The translations under genes were made by a program, and so were the position numbers. Positions 53,769-63,553 of a DNA stretch of 64,000 nt are shown here, piece by piece. The notes below the pieces were generated by a model. The model was not told where the DNA came from, did not search any database, and saw only the letters and a program-made list of their open reading frames with translations. Numbering within the stretch: position 1 is the first letter of the stretch; each line of letters begins with the position of its first letter. Source of the stretch: Macrotrachela quadricornifera (lineage: Eukaryota > Rotifera > Eurotatoria > Philodinida > Philodinidae); assembly GCA_022393335.1 (NCBI GenBank), contig JAJEKB010020933.1, forward strand, positions 124,001 through 188,000, written 5' to 3'.

Positions 53769-54337
53769 TTATATATGATCTATGATAGTCCGTAAGATGA
53801 TTTGCATATTTTGCCAAAACTTTTTCATTTCTTCATTTGCTATTTTTGATAATCGTCCTATATGTTGCCGTGGTGTAATAATTAATTTATTTCTTATTTG
53901 CACATCTAATCAAATATATGTTGTTGAATTTTGTTTAATTAAACTCAATTGTAATAATTTATTGTCTATATCACATTAAATATATAGATTACCTTTGACT
54001 CAATCGGATTGTTTTCTTAGCATTTTTGTGTATAAAATTTACGGTTAAACCATGTTTACCTTCTAAACGTAGTCGCATATGAAAATCTCAAATTTGATTA
54101 TTTTTCTCAATTATGAATAATAATTTTTGAAAATATTTTTGGCTCAATTGTCGATTAACTAATTGTTTGAGTGCTAGTTGACATCGAAATGAACAACTTT
54201 GGTTGATTAAATATAAAATCAACCGATCGAGATTGATTCCATGGTCACTTTCTGTTCTACTCTGCGTTGTAACTGATAATTTAGATAATTTAAAAATTAA
54301 ATCATTTTATTTAGTAGTTATAGGTTTTTTTAAATCT
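53769..54337 (-). pseudogene. Unidentified gene relic with several stops
   Basis: A minus-strand frame of about 180 codons has host-like codons but contains TAA near the start and two TGAs. Readable segments are KLSKLSVTTQSRTESDHG, RLILYLINQSCSFRCQ, FHMRLRLEGKHGLTVNF and ITPRQHIGRLSKIANEEM, the last ending at a TAA (53769). A GTAATC...GATATAG stretch of 27 bp separates the two halves and may be a degraded intron. The segment around ITPRQHIGRL recalls the HIT fold, but not strongly enough to name. Both TGAs fall next to residues where Trp would be natural. Confidence 0.45.
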
Positions 54338-54889
54338 GGAATGGAAAAAATTCAGAACGTATGTAAGCGTAAATGTTTAAAATTCATTCAAAAATGCGAT
54401 AAACTTAACAAAAAAAGATTTACGTAGTCGAAATTATCATTAAATTCTCAGTAAAATGAACGATTTTTTTGACAAAAATCGAATTTCATTTTCCGCCATT
54501 CATTTGACATCTGAACAGAAGTGTACGGGGCATCAAATTTTGATGCGCCACCGATTCCTGTGGAAGATTTTTCAAAGTATTAGTCGTCTTACTCACTCCA
54601 GTTGGGCAGGTTTTCTATACTATCCCGCCCGACCTGTCGATTTTTATGACGTGTCCATCCCGCACCAGTAAAACCCGCAAAAAAACTTCCCTTATCATTT
54701 AATTATGACATTATCGTTCTTTTCATCTTTCATCGCACTAAGAGCAAATCGATTCCAGAACCGAGATGATTTCGTTAGTAGCGTAATCTGAAAATGATGA
54801 GTGGTTGGGCACTTCTATAGCAATTTTTTAAATTTTATTTTAGAGAATCCTCTCTCTCTTTCTGCCTCCGGGTTTTCACTTTTAGCAAT
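54338..54889. other. Intergenic
   Basis: It contains GCATCAAATTTTGATGC (54531-54547), a perfect palindrome, and a GC-richer patch to about 54670. No gene. Confidence 0.45.
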
Positions 54890-55244
54890 GTCCAAGTTCC
54901 GTGAATTCTGAACTCTTGAAGTTAAAAAATAATACAAAACAGCTAAACCATTATAAAAATAACTAAGCAGAAAGATAGTAACTTTAAGAACTCAAAGAAG
55001 AGTTACTTGAGGATGCATTGAGAATGAGAGAAAGAGTTGAGTGATGATAGGCAGATGATGGTGAAAATAGGTGAGTGGAAGTGAAATTGAAGACGTCGAA
55101 GGTTGATGTCCTGGGTTGTTTGGATTGCTTGAGTTCTCCTAGCTTTTAGAGTTACTAGCGTTCTGCTTTGTTGTTTTGTATAATTGGTTTGCTGTTTCTT
55201 GTTGTATTTTGAGTTCAAGAGTTCAGAACTCATGGAATTTTGAC
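54890..55244. repeat. Fold-back MITE
   Basis: Arms of about 110 bp: GTTCCGTGAATTCTGAACTC at about 54896 against the complement of GAGTTCAGAACTCATGGAAT at about 55219. The arms also share AGCAGAA-GATAGTAACT. The interior is purine-rich. Confidence 0.7.
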
Positions 55245-55717
55245 AATTCTCATCAAAATTCATTATGAGAAACAATAGTACAAGAGACAAAGAACGATTA
55301 AGTTCGTAGCTAATAGACTAAAAATAATGAACCAATTTATATATATATAATGTTCAGTGTGTGCCTGTGCCATGTTAAAGGTCTAAGGTCGAATAAGGAT
55401 ATAAGCAGGAAGGTCCTCAAGGGCTATCCTAGGTGATACCCACGGAATTTCAAGAGCTATACTATAGGGGTACCCACAGGTCCTGAAATAAGTAAGGCAA
55501 TAAGGCGATTAGAAAATAAGGAGAAAGCAAAAAGGGACTAAAGCAACAAGAGGATAAGGCCGAAGGTTACATGGACTATAAAAGTATAGGCAATATAAGA
55601 GTATGAAGCTATAGGACTTCTGTATTCATATTGTCGAGCGAGTGTGTGTCCGTGCCCAGTCAAAGATTATATGTTTAATGTCATACGTTAAAGAAAAACT
55701 AGCCGTGCAGTATGCAT
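55245..55717. repeat. Minisatellite units and flank
   Basis: About three units of the AGGTCCTCAAGG...CTATACTATAGGGGTACCC family at 55387-55485, then unremarkable sequence with AAGGCAATAAGGCGAT-type AAGG words to the hAT element. Confidence 0.55.
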
Positions 55718-56172
55718 CAGAGGTGCACGGAGCACAGCTATTTACACCCCCGCCCCGGCCCGTGAACGTCCAACCCCATGACCCTTGGAGCTCCGAGAAT
55801 TTTTTAAAAAGAAGCCTCGCCCCGTGTTAATTTGGTCCTATGCCCAGTTATGACATTATATGACTTAATAGATTTTGGTAACTTTGCATTTTTATGATGT
55901 CAAAATTGATTTGGTCATGACGGTTGCTGAGATTTCATCTTTCTTGAGTGAATACACCAGTTGCTTGGCGTTTACACAAATTGAGAGGGACTTATTTGTT
56001 GAGATTTCGAAAAAAATGAACATACTCTGTTTAGAAGAGATTTTTCGTCCCTCATCCGCCCCGCTCCGCCTCGTAGATCTTCTGCCCCGTGAATCTTCGC
56101 GAAGAAAGCCCAGCCCCGTGCCATGAAAAATCACGGAAACCCACGGGGCGCTCCGTGCCCTGTGCACCTCTG
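55718..56172. mobile_element. hAT-type MITE, GC-rich
   Basis: Ends CAGAGGTGCACGGAGCAC and, inverted, CAGAGGTGCACAGGGCAC are flanked by GTATGCAT and GTATGCAC (7 of 8 identical). The subterminal regions are rich in CCCCGTG/GCCCCGT. The ORFs inside (55875-56224, both strands) are symmetry artefacts. Confidence 0.8.
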
Positions 56173-57149
56173 GTATGCACGGGTTCTCGCTAGTCACTAT
56201 AAATTTCGTACCGCACGCCCACAATAAAAATATCTATTAATAACTTTTCGCCGTTCTTTATCCTGTCCCAAAAAATTCTTTACCTGACCGAACCCGTGTA
56301 TATCTATCCACGCGCCACCTGAAGCCCGCATATTTTTATTTAAGTCTTATGTGCCCTAACCGTTCGCATCTTGAGAAAAATTCGTATCCGCCCGTCCCAA
56401 AGGGCAACGAAAAATTTGATTCTCGCGGACTCCGTACTACGTGGCCCTACGAGCCTCTCAGGTTGAACCCCATGGATCGCACACCTGTCAGGGAAATACT
56501 CTTGGGCCCTCAACTACTATACTATAGAGGTATCCTTAGATCCTCAGGACCTTAGATGCTGATTTGTTCACTGTAGTCGGATTGTTAATCTCGAGAATTA
56601 TTGAATAGCTGTGTTTGTCCGTAGAATAGTAGTTCGAATCTTCAGTGAAGCGACGTAGCGTATTGTCTTGACCGACGCTGATTATCCATATTAACTGGAG
56701 AGGAACAATCTATGGGCCATATATTGTACCTAGAATATCAGTCGTAATATTTTTTACATTGTTGGAATTCCCTGGATTGGTCAGATAAAAGTAAATGTGG
56801 AACAGTTTTACTAAAGGACTTGTAAATTGTTATGCCTTCTACGAAAAAAGTTGTGATTAAAATTTATAATATATCGCTGGGTTGTCGAAAGAGAAAGCAT
56901 CGATAGAAGTAATCTACTAGCTTCGTTCAGTGTAGAGTCGAGTTAATATCCAACCCACATGCACAATTATACAGTCATTTTAGATAATTGAAACTCCGGT
57001 TACAGTGACAAAAAGACCAAATGAGGACCCATAGGCATTCTTATAATATAGCATTTGAGGATTTAAAGGTATTTCTATAGTATTACTGATGAAGAACGAA
57101 TGAATAATTTCATAGACTGAATTGTTTAAAATGGTTCAGCTCGTTCAAA
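56173..57149. other. Intergenic with scattered array units
   Basis: Further copies of the AGGTCCTCA/CTATACTATAG unit lie at about 56510-56555 and 57020-57085. Between them is unique sequence without a gene. The frame at 56349-56555 looks like chance. Confidence 0.45.
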
Positions 57150-57421
57150 TGAACTTTTTAAACGATTCATTAATTCATTTCAATGGGATTTGTCAACTTG
57201 GGCTGGTCGACCTCTAGTCATAGAAAATAGTCGAATCTGTTGCTATCTTTTCTTACATGAAAATTGTTATGACACGTATCAGTAATACGGTTACATCAAT
57301 GAATGCAAGATGTTTACCAATGATCAATTCAAAGAGAGGACAAAATAAATTATTAATTATTCAAGCAAACAAAAAATTGAAAAAAAAAGCGTTTAAACGC
57401 TACAATCCAGATCCACGATAG
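57150..57421 (+). pseudogene. Unidentified coding relic
   Basis: Two overlapping plus-strand frames read protein-like sequence: WDLSTWAGRPLVIENSRICC from about 57187, and from ATG 57257 a 54-codon ORF, basic at its end (KLKKKAFKRYNPDPR), to TAG at 57419. The frame change suggests a broken gene. No family recognised. Confidence 0.3.
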
Positions 57422-57483
57422 TAACCTATTTATGCTCAAAATAAAAGCGTCTTTTTTTCACGAGTTTTTTCATTTAATTTTCA

Positions 57484-58234
57484 TTTTTAGGATTGACCGA
57501 CGTTTCCGCGCACGACATTTCCGCGCCGACACTTCCGCGCCGACCTTTCCGCGGACGACATTTCCGCGCAGCAACACTACCGCGCGCGACACTTCCGCGC
57601 GAATGAATTTTTTCTCTTCTGTTTATGTTGAGCTAATGCTAAAGGAATTATCTGGATTGCTATAGGAATCATCTGGAATGTTATGAAAATCACCTATGAT
57701 ACTACAGGGATCATTTATGATACTCGCTGGATCGCCTAGGTTGCTAGAATCATCACCAGAGATACTAGAGGCATCGCCTAAGATGTTAGAGCGATTACCT
57801 GAACTGCTGGTAAGCTCACCTGGAACACTACAAGGACCACCTGGGATGCTGGAAAAGATCATCTGAAATGCTACATATATCGGCCGAGATACTAGAGGCA
57901 TCGCCTTGAATCCCAAATGGATCACCTGAGTTGCTGGAGGGGTCATTTGGGATTCTGCAAGCATCACCAATGGATGTGTTTAGATTCATAGGTGATGCCT
58001 CTAGCATTTCAGGTGATCTCTCTAACATCCCAGGCGATCCAGCCAATATCATTGATGATGTTCATAACATTCCAGATGATTCCTGTAGCAATCCAGATAA
58101 TTCCTTTAGCATTAGCTCAACATAAACAGAAGAGAAAAAATTCATTCGCGCGGAAGTGTCGCGCGCGGTAGCGTTGCTGCGCGGAAAAGTCGGCGCGGAA
58201 GTGTCGGCGCGAAAATGTCGTGTCACGATTTTTA
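57484..58234. mobile_element. GC-rich palindromic element with mirrored 24-bp minisatellites
   Basis: Terminal repeats of about 200 bp consist of CpG-rich words (CGACATTTCCGCGC, CGACACTTCCGCGC) followed by GAATGAATTTTTTCTC and TTATGTTGAGCTAATGCT; the right end is their close reverse complement. Each half continues as 24-bp tandem units that translate outward to 8-residue periods (ASSISGDD, NLGDPASI on the minus strand; ASSISGDL, NIPGDPAN on the plus strand), both ending NPDNSFSISST. No transposase. Composition differs sharply from the AT-rich surroundings. Confidence 0.8.
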
Positions 58235-58364
58235 GAGCGTAGAAACGTGAAATTCAAGTAATAGGTGTTAGAATACATTATTTTTAAATTTCAAAAATTT
58301 CGAGAAATAAAAACATGTTTTAACATTCATTTTTTGAATTTCGCCATTTTCACGCTCTAAAGAT
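58228..58364. repeat. Small hairpin MITE
   Basis: TTTAGAGCGTAGAAACGTGAAATTC at its left end is matched, inverted, by GAATTTCGCCATTTTCACGCTCTAAA at its right end. Length about 135 bp, abutting the previous element. Confidence 0.65.
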
Positions 58365-58795
58365 GAAAATGAAACGTGTTTTTTCAAATTCTTGTATGCT
58401 TGAATATTGTAATTTTGTAGTATAGTATGTGCGTAAATTATGTATGAAAGATGATTCTTTTCTTGATTATTAGAAATAAAAAAATTATGAATATTTAGCA
58501 GTAATTTTTTTTGTTGCACTCTACTGTATACATAAAAGCAGCAAGTTACCTTCCTGTTTAACATTCACTTTTTGTTAAAATAGTGGCAGATGTGCAGGCA
58601 GTTTTGACGCAGTTAAATGACGTACAAGAAATGTTTTGAAATCTTTTACAGAGGATGCAAAGCAAACTTTTCTAATTAACAGAACCCGTGAACTTTATTA
58701 GTAATAACATTTTTAATCAGCTTTTTCTAAAATAAGTACAAATGCTTCTACATTCTTTATATAATATTCATTGAAAAGCATTAAAAAACTACACG
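58365..58795. other. 5' flank of the receptor gene
   Basis: AT-rich, with no other gene or repeat seen. Confidence 0.5.
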
Positions 58796-61700
58796 ATGTT
58801 ATACATCAGAAATTTTCTTTGTTTCATTCTAATACAAATGACGATTTCTTCGCCTCAAATCAATCTTCATCTTACAGATTGGGTAAGTGATAAAAATAAA
58901 AATGATGATATTGGTTTTCAACATGATTGTCTTCATGTTGCTGCTTCCAATAAAAAAAATATTGATCGTCATGAAATTATCTCGTATTGTTTAACTGAAT
59001 GGTCATCTAAATGGAATATTCAAGAAAATAGTTTTAATCAAAAATTTACTTTTATTGAACTTTTCAAACAAAATATTACTAGCCATCAATTATACATTTG
59101 GTCGGCACCAATGGATGTAATTGAACGTTATCAACTCTATTTAAATCATCCTTCTACTTCAAATGAAACATCATCAATGGCAACACAATTGTTTTACAAT
59201 TGTACATTACCAAGATTTGGTCCATTGTGTCAATATTCATTGGATATTTATGAACATAATTATTCATCATTGAATCAAATCATTTATAACTTTTATCAAC
59301 ATCATTATGATCCCATCAATTTAACATGTTATACACATTTAGAATGTAATCGTGGTTCAACATTGGCATGTTTGGATTGGACTGAAATATGTAATGGACA
59401 AATTGATTGTTTGAATAATGGAATTGATGAAGAAAATTGCTGGCAAATTGAAATTCATGAATGTGAAAAGGACGAATATAAATGTAATAATGGACAATGT
59501 ATACATAAAATATTTTTACATGATAATATAGATACTTTCGAATGTCTTGACGGATCAGATGAGTATTGGAGTGGACGTGGAACTCCTTTCTATATCGATG
59601 ATGAACCGACATTTGCCCAAGAAGATGTCATATGTTTCAAAGAGACCTTAGTATTCTACATGAAACATACAACTTCATGTGTAAATAAACGTAACATTCT
59701 ACTTCGCCAAAATACGTTTGTGGACAAACCAAGATCATTAAATGAAACATGCTGGTCAGCATCTAAATGCCACTTTGGAATTCATGCGTTTGACCATTCA
59801 ATATGTGCTCATGCTTGTCGTAATGAAAAGTGCCAAAAAATAATCAACGAGACATGTCCGGATATATACTTTATAACAGATGAAGCACTAGCTTTCGGTC
59901 ACATCTATTTTGCCTATCTTAATAATGCTACTGAATCTTTTAATTCTTTACATCCACCTCAATATATATGTTATAATGATCAGCTCTGTGGTGGATTCTA
60001 TTCCAATAGTTCATTACTAATCTTTAATAATATGACATGTCGTCAGCCAAAGGATTTTCCATTGACTTTTATCAAAACAGGAAGAGCCACCTGGGAAAGT
60101 ACTTATCTTAAAGGTTTGTATGACAAGCTTTATCAATGCAATACAATTATTCATAATCATTCATCAATATGCAATAGTTCGACGATGTATCACTGTATTA
60201 ATTCATCAAAATGTATATCAGTGCATCGTCTTTGTGATAATGTAATCGATTGTAATTACAAGGATGATGAACAATGTTCTTTAATCAATGGAACTTGTTC
60301 GATAACAACAACATCAGAAAATCTTTTCAAATGTACGAAAAACAATATATGTATTTCTTTAAAACGAGTCAATAATGAAATATGCGATTGTGAACGTGAT
60401 GAATATGATTTATGTGATGATGAAATTACCAATCAGGATTATATTAGAAAACATATTTCATTTCCAACAATTTGTGATGGTTTTACAGAACTAGCACCTG
60501 TCTTTATTGATGGACGAAATGAAACTGATGAAACCGAATGTGAATATTGGGCATGCAATAATACTTATACAAGATGTGATGGTTTTTGGAATTGTTTTAA
60601 TGGAGCGGATGAAATTGATTGTGATTTATCATTATTATGGAAATGTCCACTTCATCATCACATGTGTGTCTCATCCGATACATATCAACTTACATGTTTA
60701 TCCATTGAAAAATTTAATGATGGCAACATTGATTGTATTGGTGCTACTGATGAACCAAAATTATGTCGATCGAACCAATATCAATTACAATCGAACAATT
60801 TTTATTGTAAGAATGATACCACTCAACCTTGTATACACTATAGTAGGTTATGTGATAATGAGAAGAATTGCGCACAAGGAGATGATGAACATTTTTGTGA
60901 TCAAACTCGAAATAAGAGCAGAATTAGTTCTATATGTCATTGGCAAAGTGAAATAAATAGAACCAGTGCTATAAAGTTCCTTTGCGAACGACTTGATGAT
61001 GCGGAAAAATCACAAATTTTACATTTTACCATTGACAAGTCAATTCAAACAGGCAAACAATTAACTATTGAAGATAAGAATACACACCCTTCTATTATTT
61101 CAACTACTCGTCAATATCCACAACGTTGTCATCGTGGTATTCCTTTACAAGTTTGGTTAAACAATGATAAAAATTTGACTAGTGAAATATGTCTTTGTCC
61201 ACCTAGTTTTTATGGTAATATGTGTCAATATCAAAATCAACGAGTTAGTCTTACTATACGATTTCAAACATATTCGGATTCTAGACGAACATTATTTGCA
61301 TTGATTGTTTTACTTATTGATGATAGTGATCAACGAATAATTCATTCATATCAACATCTCACTTATCTTTATACTCAACATTGTCGAACTAAATTTAATA
61401 TTTATTTACTTTATTCAACTCGACCAAAACTTCTTACAAATAATTATTCGATTCATATTGACATCTATGAAAAAAAATTATTTAAATATCGTGGAAGTTT
61501 TTTTATACCACTCAAATATCCATTTTTACCTGCAGAACGTTTTGCTGTTCAATTTAATATTCCGCGTTCAAGTGATAATATCGAACGTTGTTCCAATCTG
61601 CCCTGTGTACATGGTCATTGTTTTAGATATTTGAATGATCTAACAGATACTAGTTTTTGTCAATGTGATCAAGGATGGTCTGGAAAATACTGTACTATTC

Positions 61701-63553
61701 AATATAAATGCATGTGTTCACCTAATTCATTATGTATTGGTGTTTCGTCAAACAATCGATCGATTTGTATTTGTCCAAATAATAAATGGGGTTTACGTTG
61801 TCTTCTTCAAAGTGCAATTTGTCAATCTAATCAAAATATGTTATGTCAAAATAATGGTCAATGCATATCTATTGATGAAAATGTTGTATCTGATAAGCAA
61901 TTTATTTGTAATTGTCGAAATGGTTTTAGTGGAGAAAGATGTGAAATAATTGATAATAAAATTATTGTTTCATTTCATAAAAATATAACTTTACCAGAAT
62001 CAATACTTGTTCATTTCATTCGAGTGATTGATAATGTTCAACCTGAAAATGGTTCGACATTCAAAACTATTCCTATCAATCAAAATTCAGTTACTATTCA
62101 ATGGTCAAGACCATTTCACATTGCTTTTGTTGAACTTTTCAATAATCAATATTATTTGATAACTGTACAAAAGATTTACAATCAATCGGGAACTATTGTT
62201 CGTTTAATTAATCTATCAGATCGTTGCAAACGTATAAGTGAAGTTTTAAATGAGACTATTGCTAAACTTCATCTTCTTCGTCGAATCAAATATTATCATT
62301 TAGCATGTCGAAGACAATCATTATTGCCTTGTTTTTATGATGATAATCATTTCTGTTTATGTAATCATTATGATAATCAACATGTGGCAAATTGTTTTGA
62401 ATTTAATTCTTCAATTAAACATGATTGTTTTGGTGAAAGTAATTGTGAAAATAATGCACAATGTTTACAAGATAAACCTACTTGTCCACAAACATCAATG
62501 TGTATTTGTCCACCATGTTATTATGGAAAACGATGTCAATTTAGTTCAAGTTTATTTGGTCTTTCACTTGATGCTATTTTAGGTTATCATATTAAACCAC
62601 ACGTGAATATGAAACATCAACCTTCTATTGTTAAAGTAAGCGTTGCATTGACAACAATCATGGTTGTAGGAGGTCTTATCAATGGTGTTTTATCGATGAT
62701 TACTTTTATAAATAAAGAACCACGTAAAGTTGGTTGTGGTTTATACTTATTTGGATCATCAATTACTACTTTATTTACTATAACTATATTTACACTTAAA
62801 TTTTTAATACTTATCATTACACAAATGACATACAATACCAATCGATCATTTCTCAAGTTTCAATGTCATTCAATTGACTTTTTATTGAGGATTTGTCTTA
62901 ATATGGATCAATGGTTGAATGCATGTGTTGCAATAGAACGAGCATTTACTGCAATCAAAGGAGTTAATTTTGACAAAAAGAAAAGTAAAAAAATAGCTAA
63001 ATATATGATTGTTGTTCTTATCATTCTGAACATTGGTACAATTATTCATGATCCTATCCATCGACGTCTGTTAGATGATGATAATGATGATGATGAAAAA
63101 CGTATCTGGTGCATTATTACTTATTCAACTAGTTTACAGACATACAATACATTCATTAATATATTTCATTTTTTTGCTCCATTTCTCATCAATGTTATTT
63201 CAGCTATCATGATTATTGTCCTGACTGCTCGACGACGAACATCTGTTGAAAAACGTCAAACTTATCGAAGAATATTGCGTGAACAAATTCAACAACATCG
63301 GCAACTGCTGATTGCTCCACTTATTTTGATTATTCTTGCAATCCCACGCTTGATCCTTTCTTTTGTTTCAGGTTGTATGAAATCGACTAGTAATGCATGG
63401 CTATTTCTTTTTGGATATTTTATTTCATTTATTCCACCTATGCTTACTTTCATCGTCTTTGTTATTCCATCGAAATTATATAAACAAGAATTTCATAAAT
63501 CTGTCAAACAATATCGACAAATGATACGAATACGAAATACACTTCATTTTTGA
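58796..63553 (+). CDS. LDLa/EGF-ectodomain seven-helix receptor (GPCR)
   Basis: Intron-free 1585-aa ORF. Residues 1-19 are a hydrophobic signal peptide. Five or so LDL-receptor class A modules can be followed by their C-DxxxDC/DE patterns: about 178-262 (two), 460-495, 580-605, 625-700. EGF-like modules follow: CLCPPSFYGNMC (about 800), CQCDQGWSGKYC (about 960), CNCRNGFSGERC (about 1045), CICPPCYYGKRC (about 1245). Residues 1279-1570 hold seven hydrophobic helices of rhodopsin-like type, with AIERAF in the place of the DRY motif after helix 3. The C-tail is basic. It is probably a cell-surface receptor with a ligand-binding stalk, a class expanded in bdelloids. An acidic DDDNDDDE stretch sits in extracellular loop 2. 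The ligand is unknown. Confidence 0.88.
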   Translation: MLYIRNFLCFILIQMTISSPQINLHLTDWVSDKNKNDDIGFQHDCLHVAASNKKNIDRHEIISYCLTEWSSKWNIQENSFNQKFTFIELFKQNITSHQLYIWSAPMDVIERYQLYLNHPSTSNETSSMATQLFYNCTLPRFGPLCQYSLDIYEHNYSSLNQIIYNFYQHHYDPINLTCYTHLECNRGSTLACLDWTEICNGQIDCLNNGIDEENCWQIEIHECEKDEYKCNNGQCIHKIFLHDNIDTFECLDGSDEYWSGRGTPFYIDDEPTFAQEDVICFKETLVFYMKHTTSCVNKRNILLRQNTFVDKPRSLNETCWSASKCHFGIHAFDHSICAHACRNEKCQKIINETCPDIYFITDEALAFGHIYFAYLNNATESFNSLHPPQYICYNDQLCGGFYSNSSLLIFNNMTCRQPKDFPLTFIKTGRATWESTYLKGLYDKLYQCNTIIHNHSSICNSSTMYHCINSSKCISVHRLCDNVIDCNYKDDEQCSLINGTCSITTTSENLFKCTKNNICISLKRVNNEICDCERDEYDLCDDEITNQDYIRKHISFPTICDGFTELAPVFIDGRNETDETECEYWACNNTYTRCDGFWNCFNGADEIDCDLSLLWKCPLHHHMCVSSDTYQLTCLSIEKFNDGNIDCIGATDEPKLCRSNQYQLQSNNFYCKNDTTQPCIHYSRLCDNEKNCAQGDDEHFCDQTRNKSRISSICHWQSEINRTSAIKFLCERLDDAEKSQILHFTIDKSIQTGKQLTIEDKNTHPSIISTTRQYPQRCHRGIPLQVWLNNDKNLTSEICLCPPSFYGNMCQYQNQRVSLTIRFQTYSDSRRTLFALIVLLIDDSDQRIIHSYQHLTYLYTQHCRTKFNIYLLYSTRPKLLTNNYSIHIDIYEKKLFKYRGSFFIPLKYPFLPAERFAVQFNIPRSSDNIERCSNLPCVHGHCFRYLNDLTDTSFCQCDQGWSGKYCTIQYKCMCSPNSLCIGVSSNNRSICICPNNKWGLRCLLQSAICQSNQNMLCQNNGQCISIDENVVSDKQFICNCRNGFSGERCEIIDNKIIVSFHKNITLPESILVHFIRVIDNVQPENGSTFKTIPINQNSVTIQWSRPFHIAFVELFNNQYYLITVQKIYNQSGTIVRLINLSDRCKRISEVLNETIAKLHLLRRIKYYHLACRRQSLLPCFYDDNHFCLCNHYDNQHVANCFEFNSSIKHDCFGESNCENNAQCLQDKPTCPQTSMCICPPCYYGKRCQFSSSLFGLSLDAILGYHIKPHVNMKHQPSIVKVSVALTTIMVVGGLINGVLSMITFINKEPRKVGCGLYLFGSSITTLFTITIFTLKFLILIITQMTYNTNRSFLKFQCHSIDFLLRICLNMDQWLNACVAIERAFTAIKGVNFDKKKSKKIAKYMIVVLIILNIGTIIHDPIHRRLLDDDNDDDEKRIWCIITYSTSLQTYNTFINIFHFFAPFLINVISAIMIIVLTARRRTSVEKRQTYRRILREQIQQHRQLLIAPLILIILAIPRLILSFVSGCMKSTSNAWLFLFGYFISFIPPMLTFIVFVIPSKLYKQEFHKSVKQYRQMIRIRNTLHF

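Noticed and set aside
53769..53960. HIT-domain hydrolase call for the relic
   Set aside because: The HxHxH motif is not visible, and the similarity is limited to one short segment.
59316..62856. Several alternative-frame ORFs inside the receptor gene
   Set aside because: Shadows of the 1585-aa frame, without domains.
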